From a candidate division LCP-89 bacterium (GTDB lineage: Bacteria > Electryoneota > B3-LCP), in contig JALGZU010000380.1 of assembly GCA_025774735.1 (NCBI GenBank), positions 1 through 6,393 of the forward strand: a stretch of 6,393 bases of DNA. The letters are read 5' to 3'. This document shows positions 1 to 5,499 of this stretch, piece by piece. A program made the position numbers and the translations under genes. Below the pieces are notes generated by a model that did not search any database, was not told the DNA's origin, and saw only the letters and a program-made list of their open reading frames with translations. How positions within the stretch are numbered: the first letter of the stretch is position 1; every line of letters begins with the position of its first letter.

Positions 1-2
1 CC

Positions 3-1253
3 CTGCAGGCGGCCAACGTCGACGTGGGCGGGCGGCTGATTGAGATGGCCGAAACGGAATACTTCGTGCGAGGTCTGGGCTATTTCAGGGGAGATGACGA
101 AAACGCCATCATCGGACAGATCGAGAAGATCGCGCTTGGGACCGATCCGAACGGCCAGCCCATCATCCTCAAGCAGGTCGCCGACGTGCACGTCGGCCCC
201 GAACTGAGGCGCGGCATCGCCGAGTGGAACGGTGAAGGAGAAGTCGTCGGAGGCATCGCCGTGATCCGCTGGGGTGAAAATGCTTTGGCTGTCATTGAGC
301 GGGTCAAGGGGAAGTTGAACAGCCTCCAGGCAGGTCTGCCCGAAGGCGTCGAAATCGTCACCGCCTACGACCGCAGCAGCCTGATCCACCGCGCTATCGC
401 CACGCTGAAGGAAAAACTGCTGGAAGAAATGCTCGTCGTGGCATTGATCACCCTGATCTTTCTCCTCCACGTGCGCAGCTCCCTGGTGGCGATCTTCACC
501 CTCCCCGCCGGAGTCCTGATTTCCTTCATCGTCATGAACGCGCTGGGCATCAACGCCAACATCATGTCGCTGGGCGGCATCGCCATCGCCATAGGAGTCA
601 TGGTCGACGCCAGCGTGGTTATGGTTGAAAACGCTCACAAGCATCTCGAGCGCGACCTCGGCGCAAAATCCCGCACCGACGTCATCATTGATGCCGCCAA
701 AGAGGTTGGCCCCGCCCTCTTCTACAGCCTTCTGATCATCACGGTCTCGTTTCTACCCGTCTTCAGCCTGCAGGCTCAGGAAGGGCGCCTCTTCAGCCCC
801 CTGGCCTACACCAAAACCTTCGCCATGGCCGCTTCGGCGTTATTGGCTTCTGATGTTTTACTTCGTGCGGGGCAAAATCCGCAGCGAAGAGAAGAATCCG
901 TTGTCCCGCTTCTTCATCGCAATCTACCGCCCCTTGATTCAGGGCGTGCTCAGGTGGCCTGTCCTGGTCATTCTGGCCAGCCTGCTCATCCTGGCGGTGA
1001 CGATCATCCCCTACTCCAGACAGGGCAGCGAATTCATGCCTCCCCTGAACGAGGGCGACCTGCTCTACATGCCCACGACGCCGCCGGGATTATCACCGGC
1101 CAAGGCGGCCGAACTCTTGCAGCAGACCGACCGCATCATCAAGACCTTTCCCGAAGTTGTGAGCGTCTTCGGCAAGATCGGCCGAGCCGAAACTGCCACC
1201 GATCCGGCGCCTCTGTCTATGATCGAAACCACCATTATTTTAGAGCAGGATAG
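3..1253 (+). CDS. RND metal pump fragment 1: first periplasmic domain end, TM2-TM6
   Basis: The frame is open from the window edge, so no start codon should be assigned; the GTG at 24 is internal. Genuine pump sequence covers 3-848 (about 282 codons). It contains the end of the first periplasmic domain ([16 protein letters not shown]), [17 protein letters not shown], then hydrophobic helices including [35 protein letters not shown] and [15 protein letters not shown]. The latter carries the Asp expected in the proton pathway. [20 protein letters not shown] and [17 protein letters not shown] follow. Identity is lost right after ALLA (846-848). The remaining 134 codons to the stop at 1253 are an Arg/Pro/His-rich out-of-frame tail overlapping the true frame-1 continuation, and should not be counted as pump protein. 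Confidence 0.85.
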   Translation: MQAANVDVGGRLIEMAETEYFVRGLGYFRGDDENAIIGQIEKIALGTDPNGQPIILKQVADVHVGPELRRGIAEWNGEGEVVGGIAVIRWGENALAVIERVKGKLNSLQAGLPEGVEIVTAYDRSSLIHRAIATLKEKLLEEMLVVALITLIFLLHVRSSLVAIFTLPAGVLISFIVMNALGINANIMSLGGIAIAIGVMVDASVVMVENAHKHLERDLGAKSRTDVIIDAAKEVGPALFYSLLIITVSFLPVFSLQAQEGRLFSPLAYTKTFAMAASALLASDVLLRAGQNPQRREESVVPLLHRNLPPLDSGRAQVACPGHSGQPAHPGGDDHPLLQTGQRIHASPERGRPALHAHDAAGIITGQGGRTLAADRPHHQDLSRSCERLRQDRPSRNCHRSGASVYDRNHHYFRAG

Positions 1254-2010
1254 GGATAAGTGGCGTCAGGGCGTCAGCATGGATTCGCTGATCCGCGCCC
1301 TCGACGCAGCCATCCAGATCCCCGGACTGACCAACTCCTGGACCATGCCCATCCGCACCCGCATCGACATGCTTTCGACCGGAATCCGCACGCCGGTGGG
1401 CATAAAAATCATGGGCGACAACCTCGATTCCCTGGCTCGGGTCGGTGTGGACGTCGAAGGGCTGGTGAACGGCTTGCCGGGTGTCGCATCGGTGTACGCC
1501 GAACGGGTCGTCGGGGGCGTGATGGACGTTCAGAACGTCATCAAGACGGCTCTGGGCGGCATGAACGTCACCTGGACGGTCGAAGGCCAGGCGCGCTACC
1601 CGGTCAACCTGCGCTACCCGCGCGAACGCCGCGATGACCTCTCCGATATCCGCCGGGTGCGCGTCTCGACGCCGGGAGGGTACACCGTCCCACTCGGCGA
1701 GGTTGCCGAGGTACGCATCACCGACGGCCCGCCCATGATCAAGACCGAGAACGCCCGCAAAACGCTCTGGGTTTACGTGGACACCCGCGAAAGCGATATC
1801 GGCGGCTTCGTCTCCGGTCTGCAGAACGCCGTCAACGAACAGATTCAACTGCCCGCCGGTTATTCCCTGGTCTGGTCGGGGCAGTTCGAATACATGGAGA
1901 GGGCTTCGAAGCGGCTGCGCATCGTCGTGCCCATCACCCTCTTGATCATCTTCTTCCTGCTCTTCCTGCACTTCCGCAACGTCTGCTCTTCCTGCACTTC
2001 CGCAACGTGA
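853..2010 (+). CDS. RND metal pump fragment 2: end of TM6, TM7, second periplasmic domain, start of TM8
   Basis: This frame-1 fragment resumes the pump at CTG ATG (850-855) with [21 protein letters not shown], the cytoplasmic stretch after TM6. It continues through TM7 ([18 protein letters not shown]) and the second large periplasmic loop. That loop holds [62 protein letters not shown] and [17 protein letters not shown]. It ends in TM8 ([18 protein letters not shown]). The ATG at 853 is an internal Met and has no ribosome binding site. About 18-20 residues usual for the family are missing after AERVVGG (1513-1521) before [12 protein letters not shown]. The last eight residues (CSSCTSAT), ending at the TGA at 2008-2010, are an out-of-frame reading of the second copy of a 26-bp duplication. 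Confidence 0.85.
   Translation: MFYFVRGKIRSEEKNPLSRFFIAIYRPLIQGVLRWPVLVILASLLILAVTIIPYSRQGSEFMPPLNEGDLLYMPTTPPGLSPAKAAELLQQTDRIIKTFPEVVSVFGKIGRAETATDPAPLSMIETTIILEQDRDKWRQGVSMDSLIRALDAAIQIPGLTNSWTMPIRTRIDMLSTGIRTPVGIKIMGDNLDSLARVGVDVEGLVNGLPGVASVYAERVVGGVMDVQNVIKTALGGMNVTWTVEGQARYPVNLRYPRERRDDLSDIRRVRVSTPGGYTVPLGEVAEVRITDGPPMIKTENARKTLWVYVDTRESDIGGFVSGLQNAVNEQIQLPAGYSLVWSGQFEYMERASKRLRIVVPITLLIIFFLLFLHFRNVCSSCTSAT
1957..2008 (+). repeat. perfect 26-bp tandem duplication inside the pump gene
   Basis: Positions 1957-1982 and 1983-2008 are identical and directly adjacent; the flanking bases (C at 1956, G at 2009) do not extend the repeat. Each unit begins CTGCTCTTCC and ends CGCAACGT. Translating through one copy gives [17 protein letters not shown] in an uninterrupted frame, as expected for this pump family. 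The extra 26 bp (eight codons plus two bases) causes the frame break. Confidence 0.97.
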
Positions 2011-2339
2011 CCGAATCACTGGTCGTCATGTTGAGTCTCCCCTTCGCTCTGGTCGGGGGCGTTTGGTTGATGCACATTCTCGATTTCAACATGTCAGTGG
2101 CCGTGGCGGTGGGCTACATCGCCCTCCTCGGTCTGGCCGCGGAAACCGGCGTGGTCATGCTGGTCTACCTGGACGAAGCCTTCGACCGGCACAAGCGCGA
2201 AAACCGCCTTAATGTCGTCTCTGACCTGAAAGCCGCGGTCATGGAAGGAGCCGTCATGCGCGTCCGCCCCAAACTGATGACCGTCGCCACCACCCTGATC
2301 GCACTTTTACCCATCATGATCAGCACCGGCACCGGATGA
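2007..2339 (+). CDS. RND metal pump fragment 3: TM9-TM11 region
   Basis: This frame-3 fragment carries the C-terminal membrane half of the pump. It shows [20 protein letters not shown], the helix SVAVAVGYIALLGLAAETGVVMLVYLDEAF (with the Glu of the proton relay), and the conserved cytoplasmic stretch LKAAVMEGAVMRVRPKLMTVA leading into LIALLPIMISTGTG. The GTG at 2007 is an internal Val codon rather than a start; pump homology in this frame already begins at 1983 inside the second duplicated copy. It ends at a TGA (2337-2339) created by a short deletion just before the conserved MKRIAAPM segment, which follows in frame 2. Confidence 0.85.
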   Translation: MTESLVVMLSLPFALVGGVWLMHILDFNMSVAVAVGYIALLGLAAETGVVMLVYLDEAFDRHKRENRLNVVSDLKAAVMEGAVMRVRPKLMTVATTLIALLPIMISTGTG

Positions 2340-2476
2340 AGCGCATCGCCGCGCCTATGGTCGGCGGCCTGGTCTCTTCGACGATTTTGACCCTGTTGAT
2401 TCTCCCCGCGGTTTACTACCTCATCAAGCGCCGCCACGTCCAATCCGATCCCGAACCGGAAGCCCCCGCTCGATAA
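2336..2476 (+). CDS. RND metal pump fragment 4: TM12 and C-terminus
   Basis: This is a 46-codon frame-2 segment. MKRIAAPMVGGLVSST matches the family segment M-x-RIAAPMIGG that leads into the last helix, and TILTLLILPAVYYLIK is that helix. A charged tail (RRHVQSDPEPEAPAR) precedes TAA at 2474. The ATG at 2336 overlaps the TGA that closes the preceding fragment, which could look like translational coupling. However, the family sequence runs TGxG-(about three residues)-M-x-RIAAPM without a break, so this is the severed C-terminus and not a separate small gene. Confidence 0.8.
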   Translation: MKRIAAPMVGGLVSSTILTLLILPAVYYLIKRRHVQSDPEPEAPAR

Positions 2477-2492
2477 TAAGCCGAAAATTTCC

Positions 2493-2521
2493 TTGACCTT
2501 AAGAGAATTTATCCTCACATT
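2493..2521 (+). promoter_or_regulatory. possible weak promoter for the metal-binding protein
   Basis: TTGACC (2493-2498) matches five of six bases of a sigma-70 -35 box. At the 17-bp spacing the -10 position is CACATT (2516-2521), which matches only three of six. The gap between the pump stop and the next ATG is 99 bp, so a separate promoter is possible. Read-through from the pump transcript is equally plausible, since no terminator lies between them. Confidence 0.25.
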
Positions 2522-2550
2522 GGGGCATCGCTGAATCGATCTATCCCAAT
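2519..2550. other. inverted repeat / stem-loop in the leader of the metal-binding gene
   Basis: ATTGGG (2519-2524) and CCCAAT (2545-2550) are perfect inverted arms. Inside them ATCG (2527-2530) faces CGAT (2537-2540). There is no U-tract after it, so it is not a standard terminator. It could be an operator or a leader-RNA hairpin upstream of the ribosome binding site at 2564-2568. Six-base arms can also occur by chance. Confidence 0.25.
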
Positions 2551-2575
2551 AACATCTCTCAGAGGAGGGAATTCA

Positions 2576-3046
2576 ATGAGAAGCAACTCATTCAACGTTT
2601 TGATGGTCGGTCTGCTGGCTCTCCTGTTGCTGGTCGCCTGGAACGGCTGCACCAAGAAGCAGCCCGAACAGAAAGCCGAAACCGAGGCCGAAGAGCCCGC
2701 CTACACCGGCACCGTTGATGAAGACGGCAAGGCCAAGGGCAGCGCTCTGGCCGTCATCCACACCGCTGACGCCCTCTACCAGTGTCCCATGCACCCCGAA
2801 ATCGTAACCGACCACGCCGCGGCCCGCTGCCCCGAATGCGGCATGAACCTGGAGAAAATGTCCGATGAAAACCTGGCCTCACTTCGGGCTTCCAATCCCA
2901 AGGGCTGCATGATGTGCGCCTACGTTCTCCCCGGTGACGCCGAAGCCACCCAGTGCCCCTACGGTACGGAGCTGGGGCCCGCACCGCATGACGACGACGC
3001 GGGAGCGGAACACGGCGAGGAAGGCGAAGAAGAAGGCGGACACTGA
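2576..3046 (+). CDS. exported heavy-metal-binding-domain protein (possible lipoprotein)
   Basis: This is a 156-residue protein whose start is fixed by a strong AGAGGAGGG Shine-Dalgarno (GGAGG 2564-2568, 7 nt before ATG). The N-terminus has a hydrophobic segment (about residues 8-22) ending at Cys25 (AWNGC), so it is exported and perhaps lipid-anchored; Trp at -3 is atypical for a lipobox. A Lys/Glu-rich linker (27-41) follows. Residues about 68-93 match the heavy-metal-binding domain also found on CusB-type efflux proteins: YQCPMHPE, then CPECGMNL, with Cys70, His73, Cys85 and Cys88 as likely ligands. A second cysteine cluster (CMMC 111-114, then CPYG at 127-130) looks like a zinc ribbon lacking its fourth Cys. 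The tail is rich in Asp, Glu, Gly and His. Its position after a metal pump suggests periplasmic capture or delivery of the exported cation. That role is inferred. Confidence 0.85.
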   Translation: MRSNSFNVLMVGLLALLLLVAWNGCTKKQPEQKAETEAEEPAYTGTVDEDGKAKGSALAVIHTADALYQCPMHPEIVTDHAAARCPECGMNLEKMSDENLASLRASNPKGCMMCAYVLPGDAEATQCPYGTELGPAPHDDDAGAEHGEEGEEEGGH

Positions 3047-3081
3047 TGCGATGATAACAGTCTGACGATAGCATATAAAAG

Positions 3082-3106
3082 GGCGATCCAGCGGATCGCC
3101 TTTTTT
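3082..3106 (+). terminator. rho-independent terminator after the metal-binding gene
   Basis: GGCGATCC (3082-3089), a three-base loop AGC, and GGATCGCC (3093-3100) form a perfect 8-bp stem followed by six T (3101-3106). An A-run at 3077-3080 mirrors the T-run, so it may work in both directions. It begins 35 bp after the stop codon at 3046 and closes the metal-efflux unit. Confidence 0.9.
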
Positions 3107-3145
3107 ATGTTTTAGGGGCAATCCCCCGTGGTTGCCCGCAGGCTG

Positions 3146-3174
3146 GTCATTGCGAAGAATCCGCCGAACGGCGG
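3146..3174. repeat. partial GTCATTGCGA-type dispersed repeat with a small hairpin
   Basis: It begins with GTCATTGCGA (3146-3155), shared with the units at 3201 and 3337, but lacks their GAAGCAATCTCAT end. It carries instead the short palindrome CCGCCGAACGGCGG (3161-3174). It is probably a degenerate or chimeric copy. Confidence 0.55.
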
Positions 3175-3200
3175 ATAACATGGCTATCTTCCGTCCCCGC

Positions 3201-3240
3201 GTCATTGCGAGGACACCGAAGGCGAACGAAGCAATCTCAT
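3201..3240. repeat. dispersed palindromic intergenic repeat, copy 1
   Basis: This 40-bp unit starts GTCATTGCGAG and ends CGAAGCAATCTCAT; ATTGC and GCAAT near the ends are inverted. The copy at 3337-3372 has the same 11-base left end and 14-base right end with a different centre. Repeats of this type are common between genes in many environmental bacterial genomes. Any role, such as RNA hairpins or small mobile elements, is unproven. Confidence 0.8.
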
Positions 3241-3244
3241 CTTC

Positions 3245-3303
3245 CCCAGCCGCTGTCATCCCTGCGAACGCAGGGATCCAGAGGAGTCAGGAACGCGGCT
3301 GGG
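3245..3303. repeat. compound palindromic element with nested hairpins
   Basis: Outer arms CCCAGCCGC (3245-3253) and GCGGCTGGG (3295-3303) are perfect 9-bp inverted repeats. They enclose a second perfect 9-bp hairpin, ATCCCTGCG-AA-CGCAGGGAT (3258-3277), which belongs to the widespread GTCATCCCTGCGAA...GGGATCCAG repeat type (3255-3281). The nesting of two perfect stems suggests a structured element and not accidental pairing. Confidence 0.7.
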
Positions 3304-3336
3304 TGTTCGCCCTTTTTCTCTCCTGCCCTTTAACAT

Positions 3337-3372
3337 GTCATTGCGAGAGACGAAGTCCCGAAGCAATCTCAT
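3337..3372. repeat. dispersed palindromic intergenic repeat, copy 2
   Basis: This is a 36-bp direct-orientation copy of the unit at 3201-3240, with the same GTCATTGCGAG and CGAAGCAATCTCAT ends. The centre differs and is four bases shorter. Confidence 0.8.
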
Positions 3373-3472
3373 TTTTGAAAATTTCAATCAGCGCCCCCTA
3401 ATCACTCCATTCTACATTCTAATTCCCTCCCTCTCGTCTTCCAAAAAATTTTCCCTCATTTTATCTTATCAC

Positions 3473-3501
3473 TTGACTTAATCAAAAAAATTCTTTATAT
3501 T
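3473..3501 (+). promoter_or_regulatory. sigma-70-type promoter for the C25 peptidase gene
   Basis: TTGACT (3473-3478) and TATATT (3496-3501) each match five of six consensus bases at the ideal 17-bp spacing, in an AT-rich setting. Transcription would start near 3507-3509, leaving a leader of about 95 nt before the ATG at 3604. Confidence 0.75.
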
Positions 3502-3511
3502 GTTAGATGGA

Positions 3512-3523
3512 TAAGTATACTTA
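3512..3523. promoter_or_regulatory. 12-bp perfect palindrome just downstream of the promoter (candidate operator)
   Basis: TAAGTATACTTA reads identically on both strands and sits about 10 bp after the -10 box, close to the expected transcription start. This is a typical operator position. No regulator gene is in the window, and an AT-rich palindrome could arise by chance. Confidence 0.35.
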
Positions 3524-3603
3524 ATACTGAAAACCTGTCTCTCTGCTCGAGCAAGTTCAAATATTCACATAGGAGTTACAAACCAATCAAGTTTGGAGGC
3601 TTT

Positions 3604-5499
3604 ATGAGCAGCAACCTGAGAAGTTTTGGTTTGAACCGGTCGATTTTGACCGCCGCCGTCTGCCTCGCCTTTCTCCTCGGCAGCAGCGCCTTCGCGGAGG
3701 TCATCACCTTCGAGGACAACTGGGGCCGCGCCGGTTTTAACCTGGTTCAGCAGGACGCCGGCGGCGTCGAGATCGTCTTCTCCGTGCCGCAGATGGCCCT
3801 GTTGGAGATGGACATCAACGGCGAACGCATGCACAACGTGACCATTCCGGGGGTCATCCTGCCCAACAACGCCGGGGCTCCCAACCTGCCCGGCATGGGG
3901 CGCTTCGTTGCTATTCCGGAAGGCGCCTGGGCGGAATTCGAGATCGTCGACTACCGCAGCGAAGTCTTCCACGACCTTGACATCGCGCCCGCGTTCGTCA
4001 TTCCCCGGGGCGATGACGACCGGCCTCTGCAGTATGAGAAGGACCCAACTATCTACAACCTCGACGCCGACTATCCCGAATCGCCCGTCATGATGAGCGA
4101 AACCACCGACATGCGCGGCGTGGACGTGGTGACTGTGGGCATCACCCCCTTCCAGTATAACCCTGTCACCAGAGACCTGACCGTCTATACGGACATTCGC
4201 GTGCGGGTGAACTTCTACGGCGGCAACGGTTACTTCGGCGAGGATCGGCTGCGCAGCCGCTATTGGGAACCGGTCCTGCAGCAGAACCTGCTGAACTATT
4301 CGGCGCTGCCCCAGATCGATTTCAACAAACCCCGCCCGCAGACCGATGAGGACAATGTCGAATACCTGATCATCGTCCCCGATGATCCCTGGTTCCTCGC
4401 CTACGCCGACACCCTGAAGCGCTGGCGTAGCGAGCAGGGCATCATTACCGGCATCACCACCCTGACCGAAATCGGCGGCAATAACGCCACCATCATTGAG
4501 AACTACATCAACAATGCCTATGCCACCTGGGATCCGGCGCCCGTCGCCGTACTCCTGCTGTCCGATTTCGAGAATTCCGGGGATGTCTACGGCATTACCG
4601 CGCCGTTCTACAGTGGGGTTGCCTCGGATAACGTTTACGCCGACATCACCGGCAACAACCTGCCCAACCTGAACATCGCCCGCATCTGCGCACAGACTCC
4701 TCAGCACCTCCAGACCATGATCGGCAAGATGCTCGATTACGAGCGTTATCCTTACACCGACCCCGGTTTCTACGACGATCCCCTGATCGCCGGCGGCTGG
4801 CAGACCGACCGCTGGTTCATCATCTGCTGCGACGTAATCTGGGGGTACTTCAATTACATCCAGGACAAAAGGCCCGAACGGCAGTACAGCGGTTTCACCA
4901 ACGGCCAGGCACCGCCGGAATGGTCCACCAATCAGAATACCTACATGATCATAGACTACTTCGGACCGACCGGTTTAGGCTACATCCCTGCAACGCCGTC
5001 TCACCTGACCAATTGGACGGGCAACGCCACCGGCATCAATGCCGCCATCAACGAGGGCACGTTCCTGCTCCAGCACCGTGATCACGGTTCGGTCACCGGC
5101 TGGGGTGATCCCAGTTACAGCGTCACGAACATCAACCAGCTTACCAACACGATGTACCCTTACGTCTGGTCAATCAACTGTCAGACCGGAACGTATAACG
5201 GTGGAACGGAGTGTTTCGCAGAAGCCTTCCACCGTTCGCAGTACGGAGCTCTCGGCATAACGGCGGCCTCGGGAACCTCCTACTCTTTCGTCAACGACAC
5301 CTACGTCTGGGGTATTTACGACAGCATGTGGCCCGATTTCGATCCGGGTTACGGCGCCGATCCGGTAGGAGAGTTTGACCTGCGCCCCGGTTTCGCCAAC
5401 GCCAGCGGCAAGTATTACCTGGAAGCGTCCAACTGGCCGTACAATCAGACCAGCAAGCCGATTACCTATCACCTCTTCCACCACCACCCCAGAGCCTGA
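3604..5499 (+). CDS. secreted gingipain-like C25 cysteine peptidase, N-terminal part (interrupted)
   Basis: The frame encodes 631 residues. The ATG is supported by GGAGG (3595-3599) four bases upstream and by a signal peptide beginning at that Met, with a hydrophobic core ending SSAFA|EVITF (cleavage likely after residue 31). Residues about 32-205 resemble the C25 propeptide: a beta-rich segment with LPGMGRFVAIPEG and a final NPVTRDLTVYTDIRVRVNF strand. The peptidase domain starts near residue 253 (EYLIIVPDDPWF). Catalytic His494 lies in QHRDHGSVTGWGDP and Cys526 in WSINCQTGTYNGG; the 32-residue spacing is close to the His/Cys pair of gingipain R. TECFAEAFHRSQYGALGITAASGTSYSFVND follows. It likely degrades proteins outside the cell. 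From about 5487 the frame leaves the homology and stops at 5499 (PRA), while the protein continues in frame 3. An own promoter lies upstream. Confidence 0.88.
   Translation: MSSNLRSFGLNRSILTAAVCLAFLLGSSAFAEVITFEDNWGRAGFNLVQQDAGGVEIVFSVPQMALLEMDINGERMHNVTIPGVILPNNAGAPNLPGMGRFVAIPEGAWAEFEIVDYRSEVFHDLDIAPAFVIPRGDDDRPLQYEKDPTIYNLDADYPESPVMMSETTDMRGVDVVTVGITPFQYNPVTRDLTVYTDIRVRVNFYGGNGYFGEDRLRSRYWEPVLQQNLLNYSALPQIDFNKPRPQTDEDNVEYLIIVPDDPWFLAYADTLKRWRSEQGIITGITTLTEIGGNNATIIENYINNAYATWDPAPVAVLLLSDFENSGDVYGITAPFYSGVASDNVYADITGNNLPNLNIARICAQTPQHLQTMIGKMLDYERYPYTDPGFYDDPLIAGGWQTDRWFIICCDVIWGYFNYIQDKRPERQYSGFTNGQAPPEWSTNQNTYMIIDYFGPTGLGYIPATPSHLTNWTGNATGINAAINEGTFLLQHRDHGSVTGWGDPSYSVTNINQLTNTMYPYVWSINCQTGTYNGGTECFAEAFHRSQYGALGITAASGTSYSFVNDTYVWGIYDSMWPDFDPGYGADPVGEFDLRPGFANASGKYYLEASNWPYNQTSKPITYHLFHHHPRA

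Larger units (their letters stand above)
1..2476 (+). pseudogene. cusA: CusA/CzcA-family heavy-metal efflux RND pump, 5'-truncated by the window and frame-disrupted
   Basis: This is the inner-membrane proton-antiport pump of a tripartite CusCBA/CzcCBA-type complex that exports metal cations out of the cell. Reading begins in frame 3 inside the first periplasmic domain, roughly residue 200 of a protein that is usually about 1030-1050 residues. It continues in frame 1 from about 850, in frame 3 again from about 1983, and in frame 2 from about 2336 to a TAA at 2474-2476. Family landmarks are intact: [16 protein letters not shown], the Asp of [49 protein letters not shown], the Glu of GLAAETGVVML and the Lys of RVRPKLMTV. 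The Asp, Glu and Lys match the transmembrane proton relay known from CusA. The RIDMLSTGI and PMIKTENA motifs resemble Cu/Ag pumps, but the metal is inferred. Three frame breaks and one in-frame gap would prevent a working product if they are real. They may instead be assembly errors. Confidence 0.9.
3107..3472. other. gene-free intergenic stretch with dispersed palindromic repeats
   Basis: I see no supportable gene here. The + frame open from 3132 to 3401 is made largely of the repeat units and has no convincing ribosome binding site. The first two thirds hold the repeat units listed separately. From about 3400 the base composition becomes distinctly AT-rich, leading into the promoter of the protease gene. 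Confidence 0.7.

Noticed and set aside
849..1253. Frame-3 continuation of the first pump fragment as genuine protein
   Set aside because: The tail is Arg/Pro/His-rich and unlike the pump, while frame 1 over the same bases gives perfect pump motifs.
1957..2010. Programmed ribosomal frameshift at the duplicated site
   Set aside because: There is no slippery heptamer, and removing one 26-bp copy restores the frame fully. The other frame changes in the gene need missing bases that recoding could not restore.
1240..2019. 259-codon open frame on the - strand
   Set aside because: It is antisense to the conserved second periplasmic domain of the pump and is rich in Asp, Ala, Arg and His, as expected for the reverse of GC-rich coding sequence.
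3146..3372. CRISPR array
   Set aside because: The repeats are irregularly spaced, few, differ in their centres, and match the dispersed palindromic intergenic repeat type; no cas gene is present.
3132..3401. 89-codon + strand open frame in the intergenic gap
   Set aside because: It is built from dispersed repeat units, lacks a ribosome binding site and has no recognisable protein features.
3565..4707. 380-codon open frame on the - strand
   Set aside because: It lies opposite the propeptide and peptidase domain of the C25 protease, whose motifs are clear on the + strand. Its translation is low-complexity (Val/Asp/Gly/His rich) with no recognisable domain.
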